A stretch of DNA of 64,000 nucleotides from Limnohabitans sp. T6-20 (GTDB lineage: Bacteria; Pseudomonadota; Gammaproteobacteria; Burkholderiales; Burkholderiaceae_C): assembly GCF_003063505.1 (NCBI RefSeq), contig NZ_NERW01000003.1:1-64000 (forward strand), written 5' to 3'. Shown piece after piece: positions 1 through 10,800 of this stretch. How positions within the stretch are numbered: position 1 is the first letter of the stretch; every line of letters begins with the position of its first letter. The notes under the pieces were generated by a model. The model did no database searches and had not been told where the DNA came from. It saw only the letters and a program-made list of their open reading frames with translations. Position numbers and translations under genes: made by a program.

Positions 1-1625
1 CCGCTGATCGCAGCTGCAACGTTTGCGCCGTTGATCGTCACTGTCACCGTTTTTATGGTGCCGTCTTCCCCTGTCACGGTGAAGGTGTCTGTCAGCGTTT
101 GTGAGGCAAGCAAGCCTTGCACTGCAGCGTTGCTGTTGTTGACCGTGTAGGCCCACGCGCCACCTGCTGTCATGGTGTAGCTGCCGTAGCCATTTGTAGT
201 GGTTGTCGCCGTGCTCACCGCTGTAAAGGCGTTGGGGGTGCCGTCGACGTCTGTCGAGGTCAAGTTGCCCGAAGCGCCAGGTGTGCCTGCGATGGCGTTG
301 CCGTTGGCATCGCTTCCTGCTTCGGTCACGCTGCCGGTGGTGGTGCCGCTGATCACGGCTGCGTCGTTGCTGCCTGTGATGGTGACGGTCACCACTTTGG
401 CGGTGCCGTCTGCTGCTGTCACGGTGAAGGTGTCGGTCAAGGTTTGTGCCGCCGTCAAGGCTTGCACGGTGGTGTTGGCGTTGTTCAGTGTGTAAGCCCA
501 CTGCCCGCCAGCGGTCATGGTGTAAGTGCCGTAGCCGCCTGTGCTGGCTGTGGCTGTGCTGACAGCCGTGAAGGCGTTGGCTGTGCCGTCCACATCGGTG
601 GAGGTCAAGGTGCCACTGGCTGTGGGTGTGCCTGGGGTTGCATTGGCCACGCCGCCCGCTTCGGTCACTGCACCGGTTGCGGTGCCGCTGATGATGGCGG
701 CATCGTTCACCGCAGCCACATTAAATGTCAGCGTGTTGGGCGTGGTGTCTTCGTTGTTGTTGGCGCGATTGTCTTGCACCTTGAACAGAAAGCTGGCGTA
801 GTTGCTGCCATTGCCGTTCAGAGCCCCTTGGTAGGTCAACTTGCCGGCGTCCAGGTCGGCCTTGGTGATCACATCGTCGACTTGCACGGCCACACCATTG
901 AGCTTGAGCGTGCCTTGTGCGGGCAAGCCCGCGATCTTCACACCCGTCAATGTGTGCCCCTGGGTACTGTTGTAACCAAAAGCCGCTGCTGTCACCACAA
1001 AAGCAGTGTCTTCTGTCGCATTGAGGGTGTTGTCTGCCCCTTGCGGCCCACTGCCCGTCAATACCAAACTGGCTATATTGGTCAGGTTCAGAGAGCCATT
1101 GGCATCTTGAGCAATCACATCAAATTGCAGTGTGCCCTCGCTCAAGCCCTGTGTATCGATGTTTTGCACGCTGAAGGTGCCGTCGGCAAGCACCAAGGCA
1201 GTGGCTGTGACTTCTTGATATTGCTCATCGTGAATGAGGAGCGTCAACACCGTGCCGGGCAGCAACGCTGGCGCCACCCCCTGCACATCGATATTCATGT
1301 TCTCGTCCAAGACATGGGTGGTCAGGGTCACGGGTGACTGTGTGGTGTTGCCTGACAATTCCAACTGACCGGGTTCGGTCACACCGCCAGCCGTGGCGAT
1401 GATGTCCAAAGTACCCGCCCCAAACATGCCCACCCAGACGTTGGACACACTGAACTCACCATCAGTCACCACGGCAGAGACCGTTTTGCTGTTGCCAAAT
1501 GTATCGGTTATCAAAAATTTGATCGTGCTACCGCTGGGGACGCCGCTTACGCTGCCGGACAAGTTGATGCTGCCCGAGGAGTTTTCAGTTGCGAAAAAGC
1601 TGATGGTGGTGGTTGGCTCAGTCAT
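1..1625 (-). CDS. Giant VCBS-repeat adhesin, N-terminal part (runs off left edge)
   Basis: An open frame of 541 codons starts at an ATG whose last base pairs at 1625 and reads off the left edge without a stop; an in-frame TAA lies two codons upstream, which fixes the start. The N-terminus has no Sec signal and no BapA-type prefix. It begins with two Thr/Ser/Gly-rich Ig-like modules (about residues 1-180), then a module opening with an NATEDTAF-type strand (about 185-300), then VCBS repeats of roughly 100 residues marked by NDAAIISG, DVDGT and TVTITGSNDA motifs. This architecture is typical of large type I-secreted adhesins, whose C-terminus carries the secretion signal; here that end lies outside the window. 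I see no clear Shine-Dalgarno sequence. It lies downstream of, and in the same direction as, the two prefix-bearing adhesins, but a terminator separates it from them. Confidence 0.8.
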   Translation of the reverse strand, partial: MTEPTTTISFFATENSSGSINLSGSVSGVPSGSTIKFLITDTFGNSKTVSAVVTDGEFSVSNVWVGMFGAGTLDIIATAGGVTEPGQLELSGNTTQSPVTLTTHVLDENMNIDVQGVAPALLPGTVLTLLIHDEQYQEVTATALVLADGTFSVQNIDTQGLSEGTLQFDVIAQDANGSLNLTNIASLVLTGSGPQGADNTLNATEDTAFVVTAAAFGYNSTQGHTLTGVKIAGLPAQGTLKLNGVAVQVDDVITKADLDAGKLTYQGALNGNGSNYASFLFKVQDNRANNNEDTTPNTLTFNVAAVNDAAIISGTATGAVTEAGGVANATPGTPTASGTLTSTDVDGTANAFTAVSTATASTGGYGTYTMTAGGQWAYTLNNANTTVQALTAAQTLTDTFTVTAADGTAKVVTVTITGSNDAAVISGTTTGSVTEAGSDANGNAIAGTPGASGNLTSTDVDGTPNAFTAVSTATTTTNGYGSYTMTAGGAWAYTVNNSNAAVQGLLASQTLTDTFTVTGEDGTIKTVTVTINGANVAAAIS

Positions 1626-1777
1626 GAATTACATCAATGTTGAAGTTTGAGGAACATACGGCGCACACGCGACGTATTTAAGAATATCTAAGAACTACAT
1701 TTTGAGGCAGAAAATCAATAAGAATCTCAATTGAACAGTTTTGTATCAATTTATTACGTCTTATCGATCAATACACC

Positions 1778-1811
1778 AAAAAAAACCGGAACCCGTTCAA
1801 AGGCTCCGGTT
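1778..1811 (-). terminator. Rho-independent terminator of the 3,567-residue adhesin gene
   Basis: Read on the minus strand, AACCGGAGCC (1811-1802) pairs with GGTTCCGGTT (1793-1784) across an 8-nt loop, with one G-T wobble. A run of eight T residues follows (1785-1778). It lies about 20 bp beyond the adhesin stop codon. Confidence 0.85.
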
Positions 1812-1833
1812 GGCGCAAACCACACGCGTTGCG

Positions 1834-4800
1834 TTACAGGATTTGATGTATCAGGGTCTGATCGACAAACAGGTTGGCCGCACCGTTGGTGTATTGGGTG
1901 TAGCTACGTCCCACTTCGAAACCATATTCAGCGCCATAAGTGTTAATCATGGTAGTGCCCCCCAAGTTGGACACAGCACTCCAGTTGGCACCATCGACCA
2001 GCGCCAATTTGTTGACGGCAAGACCCCCGTTGCCTTGAACCACTAGCATCTTGGACTCATCAACAGCGGTGTTCACGTTGTCCACGCCAGCCGACATGTT
2101 CAACACTTCTTGCAGGCTGACCTTGATCGTGTTGCCCATGCCTTGGTGCATGTCAAGGATGCTGAAATTGTGGACCTTGTCCGAGACCGTGACGTCGCTC
2201 AGATCCAGCGTGAGGTTTCGCCCAAAGATGGACAGGGTGTTGACGCCTGCTCCACCATTGATGTCGACGCTCATGCTACTGCTGGAAAGGTCTGCAATGG
2301 CTCGGCCGTTGAGGAGAACCTTGTCGTTGCCATCTCCGGCAGTGATGGTGTCTGCCCCACCATTGCCAAATATGACATCGGCGTTGTTGGTGCCTGTCAG
2401 CACATTGGCGTCAGTCGAGCCCACCAAATCAGCAACGGCCATCAACTCGTCCACAAACAAAGTGGCACCACTGTGGGTGTATTGGGAATAGAGGTGGTCA
2501 GTGACAAAACCATGGTCCACGCCATAAAGAGCTGTCAAATCAGCGCCTTTGAGGCTCATCACTTGTGACCAGTTGGCTGTGTTTTCTAAGACCACTGCGT
2601 CGCCGTCGTTGCCTTTGACAACCAGCATCTGGGCTTCGTTCACATCGGTTGTCGTTGCGTTGTCTGCGGCACCTGACAAGGTTTGCACATCCGCCAAACC
2701 CAGCTTGAGTGTGTTGTTGCCATTGCCGACAACGTCAATGGTGCTGAAGTTGTGTACCTTGCCGTGGACTGTGGCGTTGCTCAGATCCAGCAACATGTCT
2801 GCCCCTGAGAGCTTCAAGGTGTTGATGCCTGTGCCACCATCCACATTGGCCGCATTGCTGGCGCTCAATGCAGCCACGTTGGCGGCATTGAGGACCACTT
2901 GATCGTTGCCGGCATCACCGCTGAATTGGTCTGCACCGCCGTTGCCCACCATCACATCGTTCCCGGCTGTTCCAACCATCACATCGTCACCAGAGGTGCC
3001 TGTGAAACCAGGCGTGGCTGTTGTGTCCACGTTCAGTGCAACCGTGTCTGTGGCGGTGGAATAGGCACTGGTGCCACCTGTCACAGTGATCGGGTAGGTG
3101 TTGACTTGAACGCCCGACATGGTGGGTCGGACTCCGCTGTCCGAAGCATCCCAGCTGCGGAAGGTGAAGGCTTCGGCAATGTTGCCCTCCACACCCACAT
3201 GAGGGCGGAAATACACACGGGCCGAAGGACCCGCCTTTAGCAACAAGGCATTTTGCTCACTCAAGGTTGCCGAGGCGCCATATGAAAACCAAGACGCCCC
3301 TCCGTTGAGCGAGAAATACAACTCACCCAAAGTCTTGTTCACACCGACAACGGCAATGCCTTTGTAGACGTTAGCGTAATTGCCATCGGCATCACTAGAG
3401 CCGCCGAGCAAAGAGGAAACCAAAACCCCCACCAAGCCCGTGGGCATGCTGCCCTGGGGCAACTCTGCTGCGGTCGGCTGCACATTGGGCATGACCAAAT
3501 TGGTGTCCAGCAATACTGGTGCGTCATTTTTTTGCGTCACGCCAACGTAACTGCGCACCGGCAAACCCGCAGGCAGTTGATTGGACTGGCCCTCCGCATC
3601 TGTCACTGTCCACGTAATTCTTCGTGGTCCGCTTTCAATATCGTCACGTAAATTATTGAACTTCACAGAATTCAACACCGTTTGATACTCAGCCACCGTG
3701 GCCAGACCAGTGAAAGTCAAAATACCGGTCATGGCGTCGTAAGCGCCCTCAATCGCGCTTCCAGAAGCTGTCGTGAACGTCAACAAATCTCCAGTCACAA
3801 ACAGATTGGTAGTTTGATGATTAACTTTGACCGTTGCGCCACTGAGATGACTGGAATCAACGTCTGCAAGAATCACCGAGGTCACCGATTCTTTATAAGC
3901 AGCCACCGGCCCGCCATCTTCATTAAAAAGTGAATAAGCACCTGAAACAGAAATGGTGGGCCCATCGTTCACCGGATTGAGCTTGATGGTGAGGGTGGCC
4001 GTACTCTCGTTGCCCGCGTTGTCTGTCACCTTGTAAGTAAAAGAATCCTGCACAAATGCAGTGATGCCATTCAAGTCGGTGGTATTACGGGTGTACTCCC
4101 AGGTACCGTCTGCTGCCAACGCCAAAGATCCATAAGTGCCTGTGGGCGAAGTGTTGAGCGTAAAGACTTCGCTGCCGTCTTTGTGGGTGTCGTTGCTAGA
4201 GACGTTGCCGGTCAGCGTGGTGCTGTCTTCGGTGCCTGAGCCCAGATCGTTCACAGCCACGGGTTTGTTTTCATAAAACGCGGTGTCTGTACTTGGGGGG
4301 TTGGTGCCGACGGTGGCGCTTGCGCTGAGCGTGCCTTCAGGCACGGGGCCTGAGCTGGTCACTGTCCAAGTGCCCACGCCTTGGCCGTTGTCAACGATGG
4401 TGGCCGTGCCGATCTCGACGTTGTTCACGTCCTTCACCACCACGGTGGCTCCGATTTCACCTGTGCCGCTCACGGTCATGGTGCCGTCGGTGTTTTGCAA
4501 CATTGGCTCGTTGATCGTTAAGGGGACAAAAGCGCTGTAAGACTTCGATTCTGGCAAGCTGGTGTTGCCCGCAGCGTCCACCGCAGTCACGGTGTAGTCG
4601 CCGTTAACCGAGCCCTGAGCCACCTCGATCTCCAAACTGAAATTGCCATCTGGACCAGCCGTCACGGTGTGCGTTGCGCCTGCTGGATCTTTGATAGTGA
4701 CCACCACATTGGGCGTGTCCACATGGCCACTGATGGTGGGCTTGCCGTCGACATCCGCGTCGTTCACATCCAAACCACTGATGACAGGCGCCGTTAAATC

Positions 4801-7800
4801 CGTCTCGTTGACGGTCACGGGGTTGGTCGTGTGGCCAACGCCATAAGCGGCTGTCGCTGTGTAGTCACCGGTCAATTGGCTGGGGGCAGGATCAATTTCC
4901 AAACTGAACTTGCCGTCAGCCCCTGCCGTGACCGTGTGCTCTGCGCCAAATGGATCTTTGATGGTGACGACCAAATTGGGCAACGTTTCGCCGCTGACCG
5001 TAGGTTTGCCATTGCCATTGGTGTCGACCACATCAAGATTGGTAACTGTTGCATAGGGTGCCGTTTTGGAGTCGCTGACCTGGCCATTCATGTCCATGGT
5101 TTTAGCGCTAACTGTGCCGCGCGGCTGCACGCCAGTGGACTCGACTTGCCATACACCCGAAGCACCGACGGACACTTGCGTTCCGGTGCCGTTTGGCCAA
5201 GTCACCAACACTGTGCTGAACGGTTCAGCGGTGCCGCTGGCGTTGATCTTGCCGTTAGCGTCGCTGTCGACCGCATCGAGGGTTGGGATTGCAGGTGGTG
5301 TGTTGTCCACGTAAGCAGCTGTGTCTGTTCCAACTTCACCGTTGATGTCGGTCGCTGTCGCTGTCAATGTGCCTTCTTTGACTGGGCCTGCGCTAGTCAA
5401 GGTCCAAGTGCCGTTTTCCAGCACGGTGGCTGTGCCCACAGTTGAGCCATCTATCGCTTTCACCACCACGCTGGCTCCGGCTTCGCCGGTGCCGCTCACG
5501 GTCAACGTGCCGTTCGTGTTTTGAGTCACGGGCTCTGTGATCGCCACAGTCGGTGGGGTGCTGTCTGTGTAGTTCGCTGCGACTTGGTCACTCGTGGTGC
5601 TGCCGACAGAAGCTTCGGCTTTGACTTCACCTTCGGCTTGTACGGTTGGGGACTCTACCGACCAATTGCCACTGGCGCCTGTTAAGGTTGTACTGGTGGA
5701 GCCATCTGGCCAAGTCACCTTGACTGTGCTGCCAATCAAAGCCGATCCGCTGGCATTGATTTTTCCGTCCGCGTCACTGTCGTTAACAGTGAGCGTAGGC
5801 GGCACAGGTCGGACGGTGATCGAAATCGTGTCCGTCGCCTCCGAATAAGGTGTGACACCGCCGTTGGTGCCTGTGCTGAATTGCGTCCCTGCCGCACTGG
5901 CATTGGTGCTGGCGTTGCCGGTCTGGTCCCAGGCCCTGAACATGAAAGCATCGGCGACAGTACCCGCGAAGTCTGCGGCTGGGGCGTAATACACCCGAGT
6001 CAAGCCATCCGCCTTCAACATGCGGCCCTTGCTGATGCTGACCTGCTGGCCTTCGTCCATCAAAGTCCAGCTGGTGCCACCGTCCAGTGAAAAATAACCC
6101 ACGCCATGGGCACGGTTCATACCGATCACCGAGATGCCTTTGAGTGCAGAAGCACCATCTGCATCCGAAACGCCCCCAACCAAGTCAGACACCAGTGTGC
6201 CCACGGCGCCTACAGGCGCAGCTGCTTGAACGCCAAGACTGGCCAACACGGTGGGCAATTGCACATCCACTGTCGCATCGAGCACAGGTGCATCGTTCTT
6301 GCTGATCATCGACAGCTGCGTTGTCTTGACGATACTCAAACCAAACCCGTCGTTGACTTGCCATTTCACCGAACGTGTAATACCCATGGACGCTGGGTTT
6401 TCAGTGGTGTTGTTAAACGTCACCGCGCGTAACGCTTCTTGATACTGTGCGACCGTTGCATTGCCCGTCAGCGTCAGCAAGCCTGTAGCCGCGTCATAGC
6501 TTGATGCCGTGATCGGGACACCGGAAATCGCGGTAAATGCCAAGACATCACCAGGCGTCACGCCAGCACTGACATCAAGCTGCACCGTGGCACCCGTGAG
6601 GAAATCGGCATCCAAATCCGTCAACGTGATGGCGTTGTTGGCAGAAACAGCCCCCCCGTTTTCGGTGAAAAACTTCATATAGCCATCTGCGGTGCCTACC
6701 ACTGGCTTGTCATTAGCCGCTGTGATGTTGACGGTACTGTTTGCCACCTCGCTCCAATTATTGGCGGCTTGACCATCATTGATCTGCCAAGTGATGGTGC
6801 GCGATGGCGTATCGCCTGCCGGATTGGCCAGCGTGATACCTGTCGGGTTGTCACTGGTGCTGACGAACTGGATGCTCTTCAAAGCATTCGAATACTCTGC
6901 TTTGGTGGCAGTGCCCGTCAGTTCCATCAAACCTGTGGCCTTGGTGTAAGTGGCCGTGATGCCAAAAGGCAAAGCGTAAACCACAGTGGAGCCATTGTCT
7001 GTCGGTGCCGCAAAAACAAGCGCCGCAGGTGTCCCACTGGTGTATTTCAACGCATCGCCTGCCACCATGTTGCTGATCTGGATCTTGGCACCTGTCAACG
7101 TGGCGGTGTCGGCGTCACCATACAAAGTACCGTTGCTGATGTACTGTGCCGTGCTATTTTCAGTGTACGTTGATACTGGGGTGTTGGTGTTCGAACTGCG
7201 GGGCTGAACCACGGGTGAATCGTTGGTGCCATGAATGGTCACTGTCACCACTTGCGAAGTGCCATCAGCTGCCATCGCCGTGAAGCTGTCTGTGTAATCC
7301 GAGCCCAAAACAAACTGGTCTTGAGCGCTGTTCATCACATACGTCCATGCACCAGCCGTGGTTAACGTGAACTTGCCGTAGCCGCCCGAGCCTGCCACGT
7401 TGCTTGCCGCCACAAATGTGGCTGCACTGTCCACATCGGCAATCGTCAGCGTGCCAGAAGCTGACTCAGCAGCATTTGTCTCGGTGATTTCAGCTGCAAC
7501 ATCGCCAGCGATGTTGGCTGCATCGTTGACTGGATCCAGTGTAATTTTCAGCGCAGCCGTCGTGTGGTTGCCCGCACTGTCAGTGACACGGTAGGTGAAG
7601 GTTTCTTCGACTGCGGCTTGAATGGCGTTCAGGTTGGCAGTGCGGGTATAAGTCCAACTGCCGTCGGCGTTCATCAACAAACTGCCGTGAGCACCCGTGG
7701 CGGTCAGAGGATCGTCCAGTGCATAAGTTTCTGTGCCGTCCTTGTGCGTCACGTTGCCTGAAACGTCACCTGTCACGGTGGTGGAGTCTTCAGTACCAGA

Positions 7801-10800
7801 GCCTGTGCTGAGATCAGCAACGGGGGCTTCGTTATAGGCCGTGACCGTGGTGGTTTCAGGTGCACCTGCCGCGTGAGGAGCGGACACGTTAACGGTTTCA
7901 CCTTTGACGGGTGCGGGGTTGAACGCGCTCAAGGTATACGTGCCATCCGCATTGGCAGTGCCGGTGGCCGTTGCACCGCTTGGCAGTGAAGCTGTCACCA
8001 CCGCACCTGGCGTTGCGCCTGTACCGCTGACCACGCCTTCGGGCGTGATGCTGGCAGTCATCTGGGTGTTGTCTGGCGCCAAAGTCGTCGCGGTTTCTGG
8101 GTTCTGACCTTGCACGCCTGTCGGTGCGCTGATCGAGACGGTTTCACCGTTGGTCGGCACTGGATCGAATGCGCTCAGCGTGAACGCGCCGTCTGCACCT
8201 GCTGTGCCGGTGGCTGTTGCGCCGTTAGGCAATGTGGCTGTCACCAATTGGCCAGGCGTTGCGCCTGTACCTGTCACCACGCCCGAAGCGTCGATGCTGG
8301 CTGTGATGCCGGTGGTGTTGGGGGCCAAGGCAGAAGCAGTTTCTGGGTTCTTTCCGGCAACGCCTGTTGGGGCGCTGATCGAGACGGTTTCACCGTTGGT
8401 CGGCACTGGAGCGAACGCACTCAAAGTGAACGAGCCGTCTGCACCTGCTGTGCCTGTGGCTGTTGCGCCGTTGGGCAATGTGGCTGTCACCACTTGGCCG
8501 GGCGTTGCACCGGAACCCGTCACCACGCCTTCGGGCGAGATGGTGGCTGTGATGCCAGTGGTGTTAGGGGCCAAGGTGGTGGCGGTCTCTGCAGGCTGAT
8601 TAGCCACGCCTGTTGGCGCGCTGATCGAGACGGTTTCACCGTTAGCAGGCACAGGGGCAAACGCGCTCAAAGTGAACGAGCCGTCTGCACCTGCTGTGCC
8701 TGTGGCTGTTGCGCCGTTGGGCAATGTGGCTGTCACCACTTGGCCGGGCGTTGCACCTGTACCTGTCACCACGCCTGAAGCGTCGATGCTGGCTGTGATG
8801 CCGGTGGTGTTGGGGGCCAAGGCAGAAGCAGTTTCTGGGTTCTGACCTGCCACGCCTGTCGGTGCGCTGATCGAGACGGTTTCACCGTTGGTCGGCACTG
8901 GATCGAACGCGCTCAGCGTGAACGCGCCGTTTGCACCTGCTGTACCTGTGGCTGTTGCGCCGTTAGGCAAAGTAGCCGTCACCACTTGGCCTGGCGTTGC
9001 GCCTGTACCTGTCACCACGCCCGAAGCGTCAATGCTGGCTGTAATGCCTGTGGTGTTGGGGGCCACAGTCGTGCCCGTTTCTGCAGGTTGCCCTGCCACG
9101 CCTGTTGGGGCACTGACCGAAACAGTCTCGCCGTTGGCAGGCACTGGGGCGAACGCGCTCAAAGTGAACGTGCCGTTAGGACCGGCTGTGCCGGTGGCGG
9201 TTGCGCCGTTGGGCAGTGTGGCTGTGACCACTTGGCCTGGGGTGGCACCAGAGCCGGTCACCACGCCCGAAGCGTCGATGCTGGCTGTGATGCCTGTGGT
9301 GTTGGGGGCCAAAGCCGAAACAGTTTCCGGGTTCTGACCGGCCACGCCTGTTGGCGCGCTCACAGAAACAGTCTCACCGTTGGCGGGCACGGGAGCGAAC
9401 GCGCTCAAAGTGAACGTGCCGTTGGGACCAGCTGTACCTGTGGCCGTTGCGCCGTTGGGCAATGTGGCTGTAACCACTTGGCCTGGAGTGGCACCGGAAC
9501 CGGTGACAACGCCGTTGGCGTCGATGCTGGCTGTGATTCCGGTGGTGTTCTGGGCCACAGTCGTGCCAGTTTCTGGGTTCTGACCGGCCACGCTTGTGGG
9601 CGCGCTGACCGAAACAGTCTCGCCGTTGGCGGGCACTGGCGCGAACGCGCTCAAAGTGAACGTGCCGTTGGGACCCGCTATACCTGTGGCCGTTGCGCCG
9701 TTGGGCAGTGTGGCTGTGACCACTTGACCTGGAGTGGCACCAGAACCGGTGACCACGCCCAAAGCGTCAATGCTGGCTGTAATGCCTGTGGTGTTGGGGG
9801 CCACAGTCGTGCCCGTTTCTGGGTTCTGACCGGCCACACCTGTGGGCGCGCTGACCGAAACAGTCTCGCCGTTGGCGGGCACTGGAGCGAACGCGCTCAA
9901 AGTGAACGTGCCGTTGGGACCCGCTGTGCCTGTGGCCGTTGCGCCGTTGGGCAATGTGGCAGTAACCACTTGACCAGGCGTTGCACCCGAACCCGTCACC
10001 ACGCCTTCGGGCGAGATGCTGGCCGTGATGCCTGTTGTGTTGGGGGCAAGGGCCGAAGCTGTCTCTGCGGGCTGACCCACAACGCCTGTAGGCGCGCTGA
10101 CCTGAACGGTCTCGCCGTTGGCTGGCACGGGATCAAAGGCGCTCAAAGTGAATGTGCCATTAGGACCGGCTGTACCGGTGGCGGTTGCGCCGTTGGGCAA
10201 AGTTGCCGTGACCACTTGACCGGGTGTTGCACCCGAACCCGTCACCACGCCTTCGGGCGAGATGCTGGCCGTGATGCCTGTTGTGTTGGGGGCCAAAGCC
10301 GAAGCAGTCTCTGCGGGCTGACCCACAACGCCTGTAGGCGCGCTGACCTGAACGGTCTCGCCGTTGGCAGGCACGGGATCAAAGGCGCTCAAAGTGAACG
10401 TGCCGTTAGGACCTGCTGTGCCCGTGGCGGTTGCGCCGTTGGGCAATGTGGCTGTAACCACTTGGCCTGGAGTAGCACCCGAACCCGTCACCACGCCTTC
10501 AGGCGAGATGCTGGCAGTCATACCGGTGGTGTTCTGAGCCACAGTCGTGCCAGTCTCTGCTGGCTGACCGGTAACCCCTGTGGGGGCGCTGACAGAAACA
10601 GTCTCACCATTGGCCGGCACTGGGTCAAAGGCGCTCAAAGTGAACGTGCCGTTAGGGCCGGCTGTGCCCGTGGCGGTTGCGCCATTGGGCAGTGTGGCTG
10701 TGACCACTTGGCCTGGGGTGGCACCAGAGCCGGTCACCACGCCCGAAGCGTCGATGCTGGCTGTGATGCCGGTGGTGTTCTGGGCCACAGTCGTGCCAGT

